Positions 45,716-60,318 of a DNA stretch of 64,000 nucleotides are shown piece by piece. Position 1 is the first letter of the stretch. Each line of letters starts with the position of its first letter. Where the stretch lies: NCBI RefSeq assembly GCF_019132845.1, contig NZ_JAHSPR010000003.1, positions 248,001 through 312,000 of the forward strand, written 5' to 3'. The translations under genes and the position numbers were made by a program. This DNA comes from Advenella alkanexedens (GTDB lineage Bacteria > Pseudomonadota > Gammaproteobacteria > Burkholderiales > Burkholderiaceae_B). The notes under the pieces are model-generated. The model had not been told where the DNA came from and searched no databases. It saw only the letters and a program-made list of their open reading frames with translations.

Positions 45716-48700
45716 ATGCCTTACTCGTACACAGAAAGAAAGCGTATCCGTAAAAGCTTCGCAAAACGTGAAGACGTTCAGGATGTTCCCTACTTACTAG
45801 CAACGCAATTACATTCTTACCGTACATTCTTACAATCTGACGCTCGTTCGTCGGCACGCAAAGACGAAGGTCTGCAAGCTGCGTTCAATTCAATATTTCC
45901 TATTATCAGCCATAACGGCATGGCTCGTCTAGAGTTTGTTAGTTATGTGTTGGGCGAACCCGTATTTGATGTTAAAGAATGTCAACTGCGTGGTTTGACC
46001 TATGCTTCACCCCTGCGTGCCAAAGTACGCTTGGTGCTTCTTGACCGCGAAGTAAGCAAACCAACTATTAAAGAAGTGAAGGAACAGGAAGTCTATATGG
46101 GTGAAATTCCCCTGATGACTGACACCGGTTCTTTCGTGATCAATGGTACAGAACGTGTCATTGTTTCACAGTTACACCGTTCTCCAGGCGTTTTCTTTGA
46201 ACATGACCGTGGTAAAACCCACAGTTCAGGCAAATTGCTGTTTTCAGCCCGTGTGATTCCTTACCGCGGTTCTTGGCTAGACTTCGAATTCGATCCAAAA
46301 GATATTCTGTTTTTCCGCATCGACCGCCGTCGTAAAATGCCGGTTACCATTCTGCTCAAAGCCATCGGCATGCAGCCTGAAACCATCCTGGCGCATTTCT
46401 TCGATTTCGATCATTATGAATTGAAATCAACCGGTGCTGTCATGGAATTCGTTCCTGAGCGCTGGAAAGGCGAAGTCCTTGGGTTTGACTTGAAAGATAA
46501 AGACGGTAACGTCATTGTTGAAAAAGACAAGCGCATTAATACCCGTCATTTGCGTGATTTGGCTGCTGCCAAAATCGAGCGTATTTCCGTACCGGAAGAT
46601 TTCCTGATTGGCGAAGTGTTGGCAAAAAACATCATTAGTGAAGAAACCGGTGAAATCATTGCTCATGCCAATGATGAAATCACCGAGACTTTGCTTGAGA
46701 AAATGCGTGATGCCAATATTCGTGAATTCCAGACTATCTACACGAACGAGCTGGATCGCGGGTCCTATATTTCACAAACGCTGCGTACTGACGATACCGT
46801 TGACCAGAATGCTGCGCGTATCGCTATTTACCGCATGATGCGTCCAGGCGAGCCTCCAACTGAAGAAGCTGTCGAGGCCCTGTTCCAGCGTCTGTTCTAT
46901 AGCGAAGACACCTACGATCTGTCACGCGTTGGTCGTATGAAAGTGAACCGTCGCCTTGGTCGTGGTGATGAAATCACCGGTCCAATGACCCTGACTGATG
47001 AAGATATTCTTGAGACCATCAAGGTGCTGGTTGCGTTGCGTAATGGCCAGGGTGTAATTGACGATATCGATCACCTGGGTAATCGTCGTGTCCGTTGTGT
47101 CGGTGAATTGGCCGAGAACCAGTTCCGTGCCGGTCTGGTTCGTGTTGAGCGTGCCGTGAAAGAGCGTTTGGGTCAGGCAGAAGCCGATAACCTGATGCCA
47201 CACGACCTGATCAATTCCAAGCCCATTTCTGCTGCCATCAAGGAATTCTTCGGTTCCAGTCAGCTTTCCCAGTTTATGGACCAGACCAACCCATTGTCTG
47301 AAATTACGCACAAACGTCGTGTTTCTGCCTTGGGTCCTGGTGGTTTGACTCGTGAACGTGCCGGTTTTGAGGTTCGTGACGTACACCCGACTCACTATGG
47401 TCGGGTATGTCCCATTGAGACTCCTGAGGGTCCAAACATTGGTTTGATCAACTCCATGGCGTTGTATGCACGCCTGAATGAGTATGGTTTCCTTGAAACC
47501 CCTTACCGCAAAATCATCGATGGAAAAGTCAGTGATCAAATTGATTACCTGTCAGCCATTGAAGAAAGCCGTTATGTGATTGCCCAGGCTAACGCCGAGC
47601 TTAATGAGGATGGCAGTTTTGCCGGTGATCTGATTGCTTGTCGTGAAGCCGGTGAGACCATGTTGACAGCACCTGAAAATGTGCATTACATGGACGTTGC
47701 GCCGTCACAGATCGTATCGGTTGCCGCTTCCCTGATTCCATTCCTTGAGCATGATGACGCGAACCGGGCCCTGATGGGTGCCAACATGCAACGTCAGGCC
47801 GTTCCTTGTTTGCGTCCGGAAAAACCACTGGTTGGTACCGGTATCGAACGTACCGTTGCGGTTGACTCCGGTACAACCGTACAGGCCAGACGTGGTGGTA
47901 TTGTTGATCACGTTGATGCCGAGCGTGTGGTTATTCGTGTTAATGACGAAGAAAACCAGGCGGGTGAAGTAGGTGTGGATATCTACAACATGATCAAATA
48001 CACCCGTTCCAACCAGAACACCAATATCAACCAGCGTCCTGTTGTAAAACGCGGTGATATCGTTGCCCGTGGTGACGTTCTGGCTGACGGTGCTTCTACC
48101 GACTTGGGTGAACTGGCACTGGGTCAGAACATGTTGATCGCTTTCATGCCATGGAACGGTTATAACTACGAGGACTCGATCCTTATTTCTGAAAAAGTGG
48201 TTGCGGATGATCGCTATACCTCAATTCATATTGAAGAATTGACCGTTGTTGCCCGTGACACCAAACTGGGTAACGAAGAAATCACCCGGGATATCAGTAA
48301 CCTACCTGAAGCACAGTTAAACCGTCTTGACGAATCCGGCATTGTTTACATTGGTGCCGAAGTGCGTGCCGATGACGTGCTGGTTGGCAAGGTGACACCA
48401 AAAGGTGAAACCCAGCTGACACCGGAAGAAAAACTGCTGCGTGCGATTTTTGGTGAAAAAGCATCTGACGTTAAAGACACGTCCCTGCGCGTGCCATCTG
48501 GCATGGTGGGCACCGTTATTGACGTTCAGGTATTTACCCGTGAAGGCGTACAGCGTGACAAGCGTGCCGAATCCATCATTAATGATGAACTCAGCCGCTA
48601 TCGCCAGGATCTGAATGACCAGTTGCGGATTGTTGAAAACGATACGTTTGACCGTATCCGCAAATTGCTGATTGGAAAAACCGTTAATGGTGGCCCTAAT

Positions 48701-49827
48701 CGTCTGCCTAAAGGCACGGCCATTACCGCCGAATACCTTGAGGGTGTTGACCGCTGGCAGTGGTTTGACATCCGTCTTGCCGATGAAGACCATGCGGTTG
48801 CCCTGGAACAGATCAAAGAATCTGTTGAGCAGAAACGTCATGAGTTTGACCTGGCCTTCGAGGAAAAACGCAAGAAACTGACACAGGGTGATGAATTGCC
48901 ACCGGGTGTCCTGAAAATGATCAAGGTTTACCTGGCTGTTAAGCGTCGCCTGCAACCTGGCGATAAGATGGCCGGTCGTCACGGTAACAAGGGTGTGGTA
49001 TCCCGTATTACTCCGGTTGAGGATATGCCACACATGGCTGACGGTACCCCTGCCGATATCGTGTTGAACCCTCTGGGCGTTCCTTCACGGATGAACGTGG
49101 GACAGGTTCTTGAAGTTCACCTGGGTTGGGCTGCCAAAGGTATTGGTCATCGTATTGCCGACATGCTTCGTGATGAGCGCGAAGTTCAGGTTGCGCAATT
49201 GCGTGAGTTCCTGAATACCGTTTACAACACAACCGGCAGCAAAGCTCACCTTGAAGAACTGACTGATGAGCAGATCATCGAGATGGCCCATAATCTGAAA
49301 AATGGCGTTCCTTTGGCAACACCGGTATTTGACGGTGCCACCGAAGAAGAAATCGACACCATGTTGAAGATTGCTTATCCTGAAGAGATTAAAGAACAGC
49401 TGCAACTGACAGACTCACGGACTCAGGCTTATCTGTTCGATGGCCGTACCGGAGATCGTTTCGAGCGTCCTGTCACGATTGGGTATATGCACTATTTGAA
49501 ACTGCATCACCTGGTTGACGATAAGATGCATGCCCGTTCTACGGGTCCTTACTCACTGGTTACCCAGCAGCCGTTGGGCGGTAAAGCCCAGTTTGGTGGC
49601 CAGCGCTTTGGTGAGATGGAAGTTTGGGCGCTTGAGGCATATGGTGCTTCATACACCTTGCAGGAAATGCTGACGGTCAAGTCGGATGACATTACCGGCC
49701 GTACCAAAGTGTATGAAAATATCGTCAAAGGCGATCATGTAATTGATGCAGGTATGCCAGAATCGTTTAACGTGTTGGTCAAGGAAATTCGATCACTGTC
49801 ACTCGATATGGATTTGGAGCGTAAAGA

Positions 49828-49831
<4 letters not shown>
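45716..49831 (+). CDS. rpoB: RNA polymerase beta subunit
   Basis: The protein has 1371 residues from the ATG at 45716 ([15 protein letters not shown]), preceded by CGGAG at 45706-45710; an in-frame GTG two codons earlier has no space for that site. The rifampicin region includes [20 protein letters not shown] with normal residues, so no resistance change is evident. [25 protein letters not shown] and the C-terminal [15 protein letters not shown] are present. It forms the catalytic core with RpoC. The stop overlaps rpoC by 4 bases. Confidence 0.99.
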
Positions 49832-54084
<4,253 letters not shown>

Positions 54085-54107
54085 CAACTGCTGTAGTTTA
54101 AGCTGAT

Positions 54108-54141
54108 AAATCGCCTGATCTTACGGTCAGGCGATTTTTTT
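54108..54141 (+). terminator. Rho-independent terminator of the rpoBC operon
   Basis: AAATCGCCTGA, an 8-base loop, TCAGGCGATTT, then a T-run to 54141. A perfect 11-bp stem 24 bases after the rpoC stop. Confidence 0.93.
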
Positions 54142-54229
54142 ATGGTCTTTGGGATTATCAATGGGAGAATACCCGAGTAAAATACTATACAATGATTGGA
54201 CACATTGTTGTTTTCTTATGGAAAGTGGT

Positions 54230-55459
54230 ATGGAAAAATTCTCATTAGACAAAAGCAAAATCAAATTCCTTTTATTGGAAGGTGTTCACCAGAACGCAAT
54301 TGATGTTTTGCATGCTTCCGGTTATACACAAATTGATTATCAGAAAAAAGCACTGGATAGCGATCAACTTAAGGAAGCGATTGCCGATGCGCATTTTGTG
54401 GGCATCCGTTCCCGCACCCAATTGACGGAAGAGGTTTTTGCAGCCGCCAAGAAATTGATTGCCGTGGGGTGTTTTTGTATTGGTACCAACCAGGTAGACC
54501 TTGAGGCAGCCAAAAAACGGGGTATTCCTGTGTTTAATGCCCCTTTTTCCAATACCCGTTCCGTGGCCGAATTGGTACTGGCTGAAATGATTTTGCTGAT
54601 GCGCCGGATCCCGGCCGCCAATGCCGAGGTACATCGTGGCCAGTGGCAAAAATCAGCGGTTGGCAGCCATGAAGTCCGTGGTAAGAAACTGGGTATTGTC
54701 GGGTATGGCCATATCGGTTCGCAGCTAAGCGTGTTGGCTGAAGCCTTGGGGATGGAAATTTATTATTACGACGTAGAAGCCAAACTGCCACTGGGTAATG
54801 CCAAACCTGTCAAGACATTGACCGAATTGCTCAATATGAGTGATGTTGTGACGTTGCACGTGCCTGAAAATGCCTCGACCAAAAACCTGATGAGTGCCGA
54901 AAGGATTGCCCAGATGAAGAAAGGGGCCCATCTGATTAATGCCTCACGCGGTACGGTGGTGGATATTGATGCCCTGGCAGAGGCACTGGAAGAAGAACGT
55001 CTTGGCGGTGCCGCGATTGACGTTTTTCCGGTAGAGCCCAAGTCCAACAATGAAGAATTCGTTTCACCCTTGCGCAAATTCGACAACGTTATCCTGACGC
55101 CCCATATTGGTGGTTCAACCAGTGAAGCGCAGGAAAATATCGGGATTGAGGTGGCCAGCAAACTGGTTAAATATTCAGATAACGGTTCTACCCTTTCTGC
55201 AGTCAACTTCCCCGAAGTGTCTTTGCCGGAAAACAAAAATGCCCGCCGTTTCCTGCATATTCACGCCAACCGTCCAGGGGTGTTGACAGCGATTAACAAA
55301 CTCTTCATGAAAGATGGGGTGAATATTGTTGGCCAGTACCTGCAGACCGACCCTGAAATTGGTTATGTGGTACTGGATGTGGAAAATGTGGATGCTGACA
55401 AGGCAATTGCCAAGCTCAAGGAAATTGAGGGAACCATCAAAACCCGGGTCCTTTATTGA
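54230..55459 (+). CDS. serA: D-3-phosphoglycerate dehydrogenase
   Basis: The protein has 409 residues from the ATG at 54230 (MEKFSLDKSKIKFLLLEGVH), which matches the E. coli SerA start; the longer frame from 54149 adds an unmatched stretch. NAD-binding GIVGYGHIGSQLSVLAEALG, the catalytic Arg-Glu-His set in INASRGTVVDID and LTPHIGGSTSEAQEN, and a C-terminal ACT domain (HIHANRPGVLTAINK) are present. It catalyses the first step of serine synthesis and is typically inhibited by serine via the ACT domain. Cytoplasmic. Confidence 0.97.
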   Translation: MEKFSLDKSKIKFLLLEGVHQNAIDVLHASGYTQIDYQKKALDSDQLKEAIADAHFVGIRSRTQLTEEVFAAAKKLIAVGCFCIGTNQVDLEAAKKRGIPVFNAPFSNTRSVAELVLAEMILLMRRIPAANAEVHRGQWQKSAVGSHEVRGKKLGIVGYGHIGSQLSVLAEALGMEIYYYDVEAKLPLGNAKPVKTLTELLNMSDVVTLHVPENASTKNLMSAERIAQMKKGAHLINASRGTVVDIDALAEALEEERLGGAAIDVFPVEPKSNNEEFVSPLRKFDNVILTPHIGGSTSEAQENIGIEVASKLVKYSDNGSTLSAVNFPEVSLPENKNARRFLHIHANRPGVLTAINKLFMKDGVNIVGQYLQTDPEIGYVVLDVENVDADKAIAKLKEIEGTIKTRVLY

Positions 55460-55489
55460 TTCGTGGCTATGGTTGTCTTGTTGTAATTA

Positions 55490-55522
55490 ATGAAAACTGC
55501 CTGTATAACAGGCAGTTTTCAT
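55490..55522. terminator. Terminator after serA
   Basis: ATGAAAACTGCCTG, a 5-base loop, CAGGCAGTTTTCAT: a perfect 14-bp stem with an A/T-rich outer part. It lies between convergent serA and the sugar dehydrogenase gene and can serve both. Confidence 0.85.
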
Positions 55523-55586
55523 GATGGGGTGTGTGGTGGGTATAAAAACTCGCGTTTGCAAGGGACCAGGCCCGGATATGGCCCTC

Positions 55587-56720
55587 TTATGGGGAAATTT
55601 TCAGGAGCGCTCCCCTGTTTGAATCAGTCAATACATAAACATGACCATCAGGGCCAACACGAACATCCCGAATCCGCTCATTGCGATCTTCCAGCAGATT
55701 TTCTTCTGCGGTAATTTTGTTCCCGTCCACAACTAAACGGATTAACCGTTGGCCAACCAAAGCGCCAATAAAAAGAGAGTGTTTCCATTCAGGAAACCGG
55801 TTACTGTCATAAAATGCCATGCCGCTGATGGCGGGGGAGACTTTCCAGTAATAAACGGGCTGTTCCATACCCTGGGCATGGGTGCCTGCCGCTTCAGGAA
55901 TCGGTGTGCCAGAGTAGTTGATTCCATGGGTAATGACCGGCCAGCCGTAGTTTTTGCCAGGTTCGGGAATGTTGATTTCATCACCGCCGCGTGGGCCGTG
56001 CTCGTGAGTCCATAATTGGCGAGTCCAGGGATTAAGGGCGGCACCTTGCTGGTTGCGATGGCCATATGACCAGATTTCAGGGCGAACACCGGGCACATTG
56101 AAGAAGGGGTTGTCCTTGGGAATGCGTCCATCGGGAAGCAGGCGCACGATTTTTCCCTGTAATTTATCCAGTTCCTGGGCAGTATGGCGCTGGTTGTTTT
56201 CACCAAGGGCGATGAACAGATAGCCATTATCGTCAAACACCAGTCTTGAGCCAAAATGAATGCCGGTGGAAAGCCTGGGTTCCTGACGGAAAATCACCTG
56301 GAAGTTTTCCAGTTTTTTCATGTCTTCGGAAAGTCGGCCATAGCCTACGCTGGTGCCAGCCTTGCCGGTATTGTCTTCTTCTGCAAATGAAAGATACACA
56401 TGCCGCGATGTGGCAAAGTCGGGAGCCAGGGTGACATCCAGTAAACCACCCTGACCTCTGTTAAAAATTTTGGGTACACCACTGACAGGGGCTGAAAGAC
56501 CGGATTGGGCCGTCCACAGGCGCAGTCTACCAGGTCTTTCAGTAATGAGAATACCCTGGTTGTTGGGTAAAAAAGCCATTCCCCAGGGATATTCCAGGCG
56601 ATTTTCAAGCTCTTGTATCGAAACCTTGGACGAGGAGGGTTGTTGGGCCAGAGCAGGGCAGGCCAGAAATGTGCTTGCAAGGCAGAGGGCCAGGCCAGTT
56701 TTTTTGAGTAAATGTAACAT
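55587..56720 (-). CDS. PQQ-dependent aldose sugar dehydrogenase (YliI/Asd-like), periplasmic
   Basis: From the ATG at 56720, 5 bases after AGGAGG, the protein has 377 residues. A Sec signal (MLHLLKKTGLALCLASTF, cut near PALAQ-QP) precedes a glucose/sorbosone dehydrogenase beta-propeller. Its features are LEYPWGMAFLPNNQGILITER, GGLLDVTLAPDF, GENNQRHTAQ and YGHRNQQG. Such enzymes oxidise aldoses in the periplasm with the PQQ cofactor; whether PQQ is made by this organism is not visible here. Convergent with serA and divergent from the 56823 secreted protein. Confidence 0.88.
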   Translation of the reverse strand: MLHLLKKTGLALCLASTFLACPALAQQPSSSKVSIQELENRLEYPWGMAFLPNNQGILITERPGRLRLWTAQSGLSAPVSGVPKIFNRGQGGLLDVTLAPDFATSRHVYLSFAEEDNTGKAGTSVGYGRLSEDMKKLENFQVIFRQEPRLSTGIHFGSRLVFDDNGYLFIALGENNQRHTAQELDKLQGKIVRLLPDGRIPKDNPFFNVPGVRPEIWSYGHRNQQGAALNPWTRQLWTHEHGPRGGDEINIPEPGKNYGWPVITHGINYSGTPIPEAAGTHAQGMEQPVYYWKVSPAISGMAFYDSNRFPEWKHSLFIGALVGQRLIRLVVDGNKITAEENLLEDRNERIRDVRVGPDGHVYVLTDSNRGALLKISP

Positions 56721-56822
56721 AATGCCTCCTTGACGATCCATAAAAATAATACATCAAAATTATTATGGGTCTGTGCTACAGTTAGGCTGTCACGTTTTGT
56801 ATTATTTTCAAAGGGGGATGTT

Positions 56823-57392
56823 ATGAGAAAATCAATGCTTGCAGTCTGCCTGGCGGGGGTTTTGACAACCGTGGGTAATGTGTCTCATGCCGATGAAGTG
56901 GAAGAGGCCATTAAGGAAGCGCTGGCTGCTTATGAGCAGAAAGATTATGTCATGGCCAAACAGTCATTGGGTATGGCAACGCAATTGATCAATCAGCTTA
57001 ATGCAAAAACATTGGCTGAACTGTTGCCAGAGCCATTGGCGGGCTGGGAGGCCCAGGCCGTTTCTGATGAATCACAGGGAGGAGCCATGTTTGGGGGGGG
57101 TATAGCCGTATCCCGCAGTTACTCCAGGGAAGGCAAGAAGCTTAAAATCTCGATTATGGGTGATTCTCCCATGCTGTCACAAATGATGGGGATATTTCAA
57201 AACCCGATGATTGCCGGTTCCATGGGGAAAATGACCCGCATTGGTAAACAAATGGCCATGGAAGGCAAAGATGGTCAACTGACAATGGTGGTGGCCAACC
57301 GTTTCATGGTGACCATTGACGGTTCTGCCAGCATGGACGACAAGAAAGAATATGCCAAGGCGATTGATCTGGAGAAATTGAAAGACATGTAA
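56823..57392 (+). CDS. Putative secreted protein of unknown function
   Basis: The protein has 189 residues from the ATG at 56823, after a GGGGG site. The Sec signal is MRKSMLAVCLAGVLTTVGNV, cleaved near SHA-DE. The mature part starts with an acidic helix (EVEEAIKEALAAYEQKDYVM, tetratricopeptide-like in pattern), then LLPEPLAGWEAQ and a beta-rich part with MDDKKEYAKAIDLEKL at the end. I do not recognise a named family. A terminator follows. Confidence 0.8.
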   Translation: MRKSMLAVCLAGVLTTVGNVSHADEVEEAIKEALAAYEQKDYVMAKQSLGMATQLINQLNAKTLAELLPEPLAGWEAQAVSDESQGGAMFGGGIAVSRSYSREGKKLKISIMGDSPMLSQMMGIFQNPMIAGSMGKMTRIGKQMAMEGKDGQLTMVVANRFMVTIDGSASMDDKKEYAKAIDLEKLKDM

Positions 57393-57445
57393 GTTTTCCA
57401 GGAATAGTTGAATTCGGAACGATCCGTTTTGAGTTAAATGAGTAC

Positions 57446-57483
57446 ATGGCAGATGCTTCAATTTGGGGCATCTGCCATTTTTT
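57446..57483 (+). terminator. Terminator after the 56823 secreted protein
   Basis: ATGGCAGATGC and GCATCTGCCAT form an 11-bp stem followed by a T-run (57478-57483). Rho-independent. Confidence 0.88.
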
Positions 57484-57584
57484 GTGCGCTGCGCAAGCCA
57501 TTTCGGTGCGATATAGGTAAAAACACTTAGGCACGGTTCTTGCTTAATACTTTATGAGTTTATTAACTGACATGGAAGTGCATC

Positions 57585-57803
57585 ATGAGTAGCGTATCAG
57601 GCAGATCGGATTTGAAAATGAACAGGCGGATATTGGCAGGCGTGCTTGCTGTCAGCTTTGCGTTGCCAATCCCTGGCGTCAGTGCTGGCAGTGGATTGAA
57701 TATTACCGGAGCAACGGATATTCAGTCACCTTTCGGGAGGACCTTGGTAAAGAAGGGCCTTGCCTCGGTAAAGGACTCGCTGGAAATAGCCCATTATGCG
57801 TGA
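57585..57803 (+). CDS. Small putative secreted protein
   Basis: The frame gives 72 residues, with GGAAG 9 bases before the ATG. A second ATG (57618, MNRRILAGVLAVSFALPIPG) gives a good Sec signal ending near GVSA-GS. The rest is SGLNITGATDIQSPFGRTLV, with no family that I recognise. It could be non-coding, but the signal peptide argues for a real product. Confidence 0.4.
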   Translation: MSSVSGRSDLKMNRRILAGVLAVSFALPIPGVSAGSGLNITGATDIQSPFGRTLVKKGLASVKDSLEIAHYA

Positions 57804-57874
57804 AATGCCTTTGCCGGGGACGCTTCAGGAACCGGCCTATTTAATAAGCCGGAACCGTTACCTGAAGAAGGAGT

Positions 57875-59269
57875 ATGAAAATGGATAATTATGCATTCTG
57901 TTCAATCATTGAATTGGCGGCTCACCTTGAGCTGAAAAATATTTCAGCAGAAGCTTTAACACGGATTTTTTTGAGCAGGATAGACAAACATAATCAGCTG
58001 TTGAATGCCTATATCAACGTTTTTCCGGAGCAGGCCCTGGAACAGGCGAGGGAGTCGGATGTGCGTCGAAAGAAGGGGATGTCATTGGGTTGGCTGGATG
58101 GTATCCCCATGGGAATTAAGGATCTTTGTGAGATAGAAGGATCTATTACGACCGGTGGCTCAAAGGAATGGATTAATCGTATCAGCACTGAAACGGCTGA
58201 GGTTATTGAAAAACTGCGGGCGCATGGTGTTGTGATTCTGGGTAAAACACATACCGTTGAATGGGCCTTCGGTGGCTGGGGTACCAATGCATTGCTGGGA
58301 ACACCACGTAATCCATGGGATCGTTGGCAGCATCGCATTCCGGGGGGCTCGTCCAGCGGTTCTGCCGTTGCCGTGGCTGCCGGATTGGCGGCTGCTGCCA
58401 TTGGCACCGATACGGGTGGCTCTGTACGTATTCCGGCTGCCTTGAATAGTGTGACTGGTTTGAAGACAACGGTGGGACGCATTGCCACCCAAGGTGTTTT
58501 GCCATTATCGCATTCCCTGGACAGTGTGGGTGTCTTTACGCGTTGTGCTGACGATGCCGCTATTGTTTTTGATGCCATGATGAATGCACCTGCACAGTCG
58601 CGTTTGCAGGAAAATTATCGGATTCATGGCCTTGAAGGCGCTGATCTTGGTGGAAAGGTGATTTGTGTTCTACCTGATGAGCAGTATGAAACGCAAGTCC
58701 AGCGCAGTGTACGGTTGGGTGTGCGAGATATGGTCCGTATGGCGGAAATGGCGGGGGCGAAATTGGTACGCAAAGCCTTGCCGTTTAGCATGGAAACCGC
58801 CATGAATAATTGTGGCAGGCTGATTGCCGCCGAGGGATGGCGTGTGCATAAGGAGCATATTGCCGACCCGGAAAAACAAATTGATCCCAATGTCCGTCAG
58901 CGTGTTCTGGCCGGCCAGAACATTGATGACAGGAATTATGCGGAATTATTGGCGCAACATGCGGCCATGAAAACGATATGGCAGGAATGGATGGACGGGG
59001 TCGATGCCTTGCTGATTCCTGCCACACCCTTTACGGCATTACCGTTAAACCAGGTCGATGAAAACAGTACATCAATCGGTTTCTTTACCCGGTTTGTGAA
59101 TTGGACCGGTGCATGTGCCTTGTCCATCCAGGCCGGGTTTGATCCGCAGAATTTGCCCGTTGGTGCGCAGCTCGTGGGCAAGGCCAATCACGAATATACG
59201 CTGTTGCAGATTGCCAGCGTAATACAGCGCATGACGGCCTGGCACGCTTATCATCCGATGGTGGGGTGA
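57875..59269 (+). CDS. Amidase-signature-family hydrolase
   Basis: The protein has 464 residues. The Ser-cisSer-Lys triad is visible: K82 in GIPMGIKDL, S159 in GGSSSGSAVAVAAG and S183 in GTDTGGSVRIPAA. These enzymes hydrolyse amides to acids plus ammonia; GatA also belongs to the family, but the gene lacks gatB/C neighbours. GAAGGAG precedes the ATG. With the LysR gene next to it, it may release the aromatic substrate of the cluster to the right from an amide; this is inferred from position. Confidence 0.9.
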   Translation: MKMDNYAFCSIIELAAHLELKNISAEALTRIFLSRIDKHNQLLNAYINVFPEQALEQARESDVRRKKGMSLGWLDGIPMGIKDLCEIEGSITTGGSKEWINRISTETAEVIEKLRAHGVVILGKTHTVEWAFGGWGTNALLGTPRNPWDRWQHRIPGGSSSGSAVAVAAGLAAAAIGTDTGGSVRIPAALNSVTGLKTTVGRIATQGVLPLSHSLDSVGVFTRCADDAAIVFDAMMNAPAQSRLQENYRIHGLEGADLGGKVICVLPDEQYETQVQRSVRLGVRDMVRMAEMAGAKLVRKALPFSMETAMNNCGRLIAAEGWRVHKEHIADPEKQIDPNVRQRVLAGQNIDDRNYAELLAQHAAMKTIWQEWMDGVDALLIPATPFTALPLNQVDENSTSIGFFTRFVNWTGACALSIQAGFDPQNLPVGAQLVGKANHEYTLLQIASVIQRMTAWHAYHPMVG

Positions 59270-59348
59270 GCTTTTTAAGCAAGCGGGTATTATCTATAAT
59301 ATTACTGAATTAATAACATAAATTAATAATATTGTGGGTGAGGAAGAC

Positions 59349-60305
59349 ATGTTTTTTGAAGACATTAGTGCGTTTGTTGCAGTGGTGCGTGCAGGCAGTT
59401 TTAGCAAAGCTGCCATTGATGCCTGTGTGGCTCAATCGGCCTTGAGCAGGCGGGTAAAAAGGATAGAGTCAAGGATGGGGACTGTATTGCTGGAAAGAAA
59501 TGCACGTGGCGTTGTGCTTACTGAAGCCGGAAAGTTGTTTTTATCAAGAGTGGAAAAAATAGTGGATGAAATATCAGATATGGAAGCCAATCTTTCTACT
59601 TTTGTAAAAGAGCCGGCAGGCAAGGTACGAATTGCCTTTCCACCGAGAAGCAGTGGCTTATTGGCACCAAGAGTTTATAAAAAAAAACTGGCAACATTAC
59701 CCTTGGTACAGCTTGAGTTTCTTGAAGGGTCTCCGTCCCAAGTGCATGGTTGGTTGAGTCGTGGAGAAGTGGATATTGCATTGGTTTATAACAGCGAAAT
59801 AGGGCCTGATTATGAAGTCATGCCTGTTATGACAGAACGTTTGCACTTGTTTTGCGATACAAGAAAACTACGAGAGATTTTTAAAGGAAAGGTGCCCGCA
59901 GAACTGCTTATCAAAGACTTACCACAAATTCCATTGATTCTGCCCTCGAAACCACATATTTTGAGAGTAATGATAGACAGATTATGCGTGTTAAATAATA
60001 TCCGCCCGAACATTGTCTTTGAAACTGACGGTTCTTTTGTGACAAGAGGCATGGTTGAGCAGGGAATTGGAGGTACTATTTTCAGCATGAGTACCTCCTG
60101 GAGTTATTCCGTTGAAACCGGTCAGGTCGCGGCAATACCTTTTAAGTCGCCTTTAGTATGTTGGAATCTGTATTTGGTAAAGTCCAGGAGAGCGCCCAAT
60201 TTATTGGCCATCAACGCAATATATGCCATCCTCCAGAAGGAAATTGATTATCTGTTAGAGCAGGGGGCATGGTCTCACGCTTCAAAATGGAATATTAACG
60301 ATTAA
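59349..60305 (+). CDS. LysR-type transcriptional regulator
   Basis: From the ATG at 59349 (after GAGGAAG) the protein has 318 residues. The N-terminal helix-turn-helix is FVAVVRAGSFSKAAIDACVA, QSALSRRVKRIE. The periplasmic-binding-like effector domain is about 90-300. It lies in tandem with the amidase and converges with the aromatic operon, which it probably controls at a distance through the operon's upstream promoter outside the window, or it controls the amidase. The inducer is unknown. Confidence 0.9.
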   Translation: MFFEDISAFVAVVRAGSFSKAAIDACVAQSALSRRVKRIESRMGTVLLERNARGVVLTEAGKLFLSRVEKIVDEISDMEANLSTFVKEPAGKVRIAFPPRSSGLLAPRVYKKKLATLPLVQLEFLEGSPSQVHGWLSRGEVDIALVYNSEIGPDYEVMPVMTERLHLFCDTRKLREIFKGKVPAELLIKDLPQIPLILPSKPHILRVMIDRLCVLNNIRPNIVFETDGSFVTRGMVEQGIGGTIFSMSTSWSYSVETGQVAAIPFKSPLVCWNLYLVKSRRAPNLLAINAIYAILQKEIDYLLEQGAWSHASKWNIND

Positions 60306-60318
60306 AAATATCGTGGGT

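Noticed and set aside
57875-59269. GatA of the tRNA amidotransferase
   Set aside because: No gatB or gatC is adjacent and the neighbours are catabolic; a general amidase fits better.
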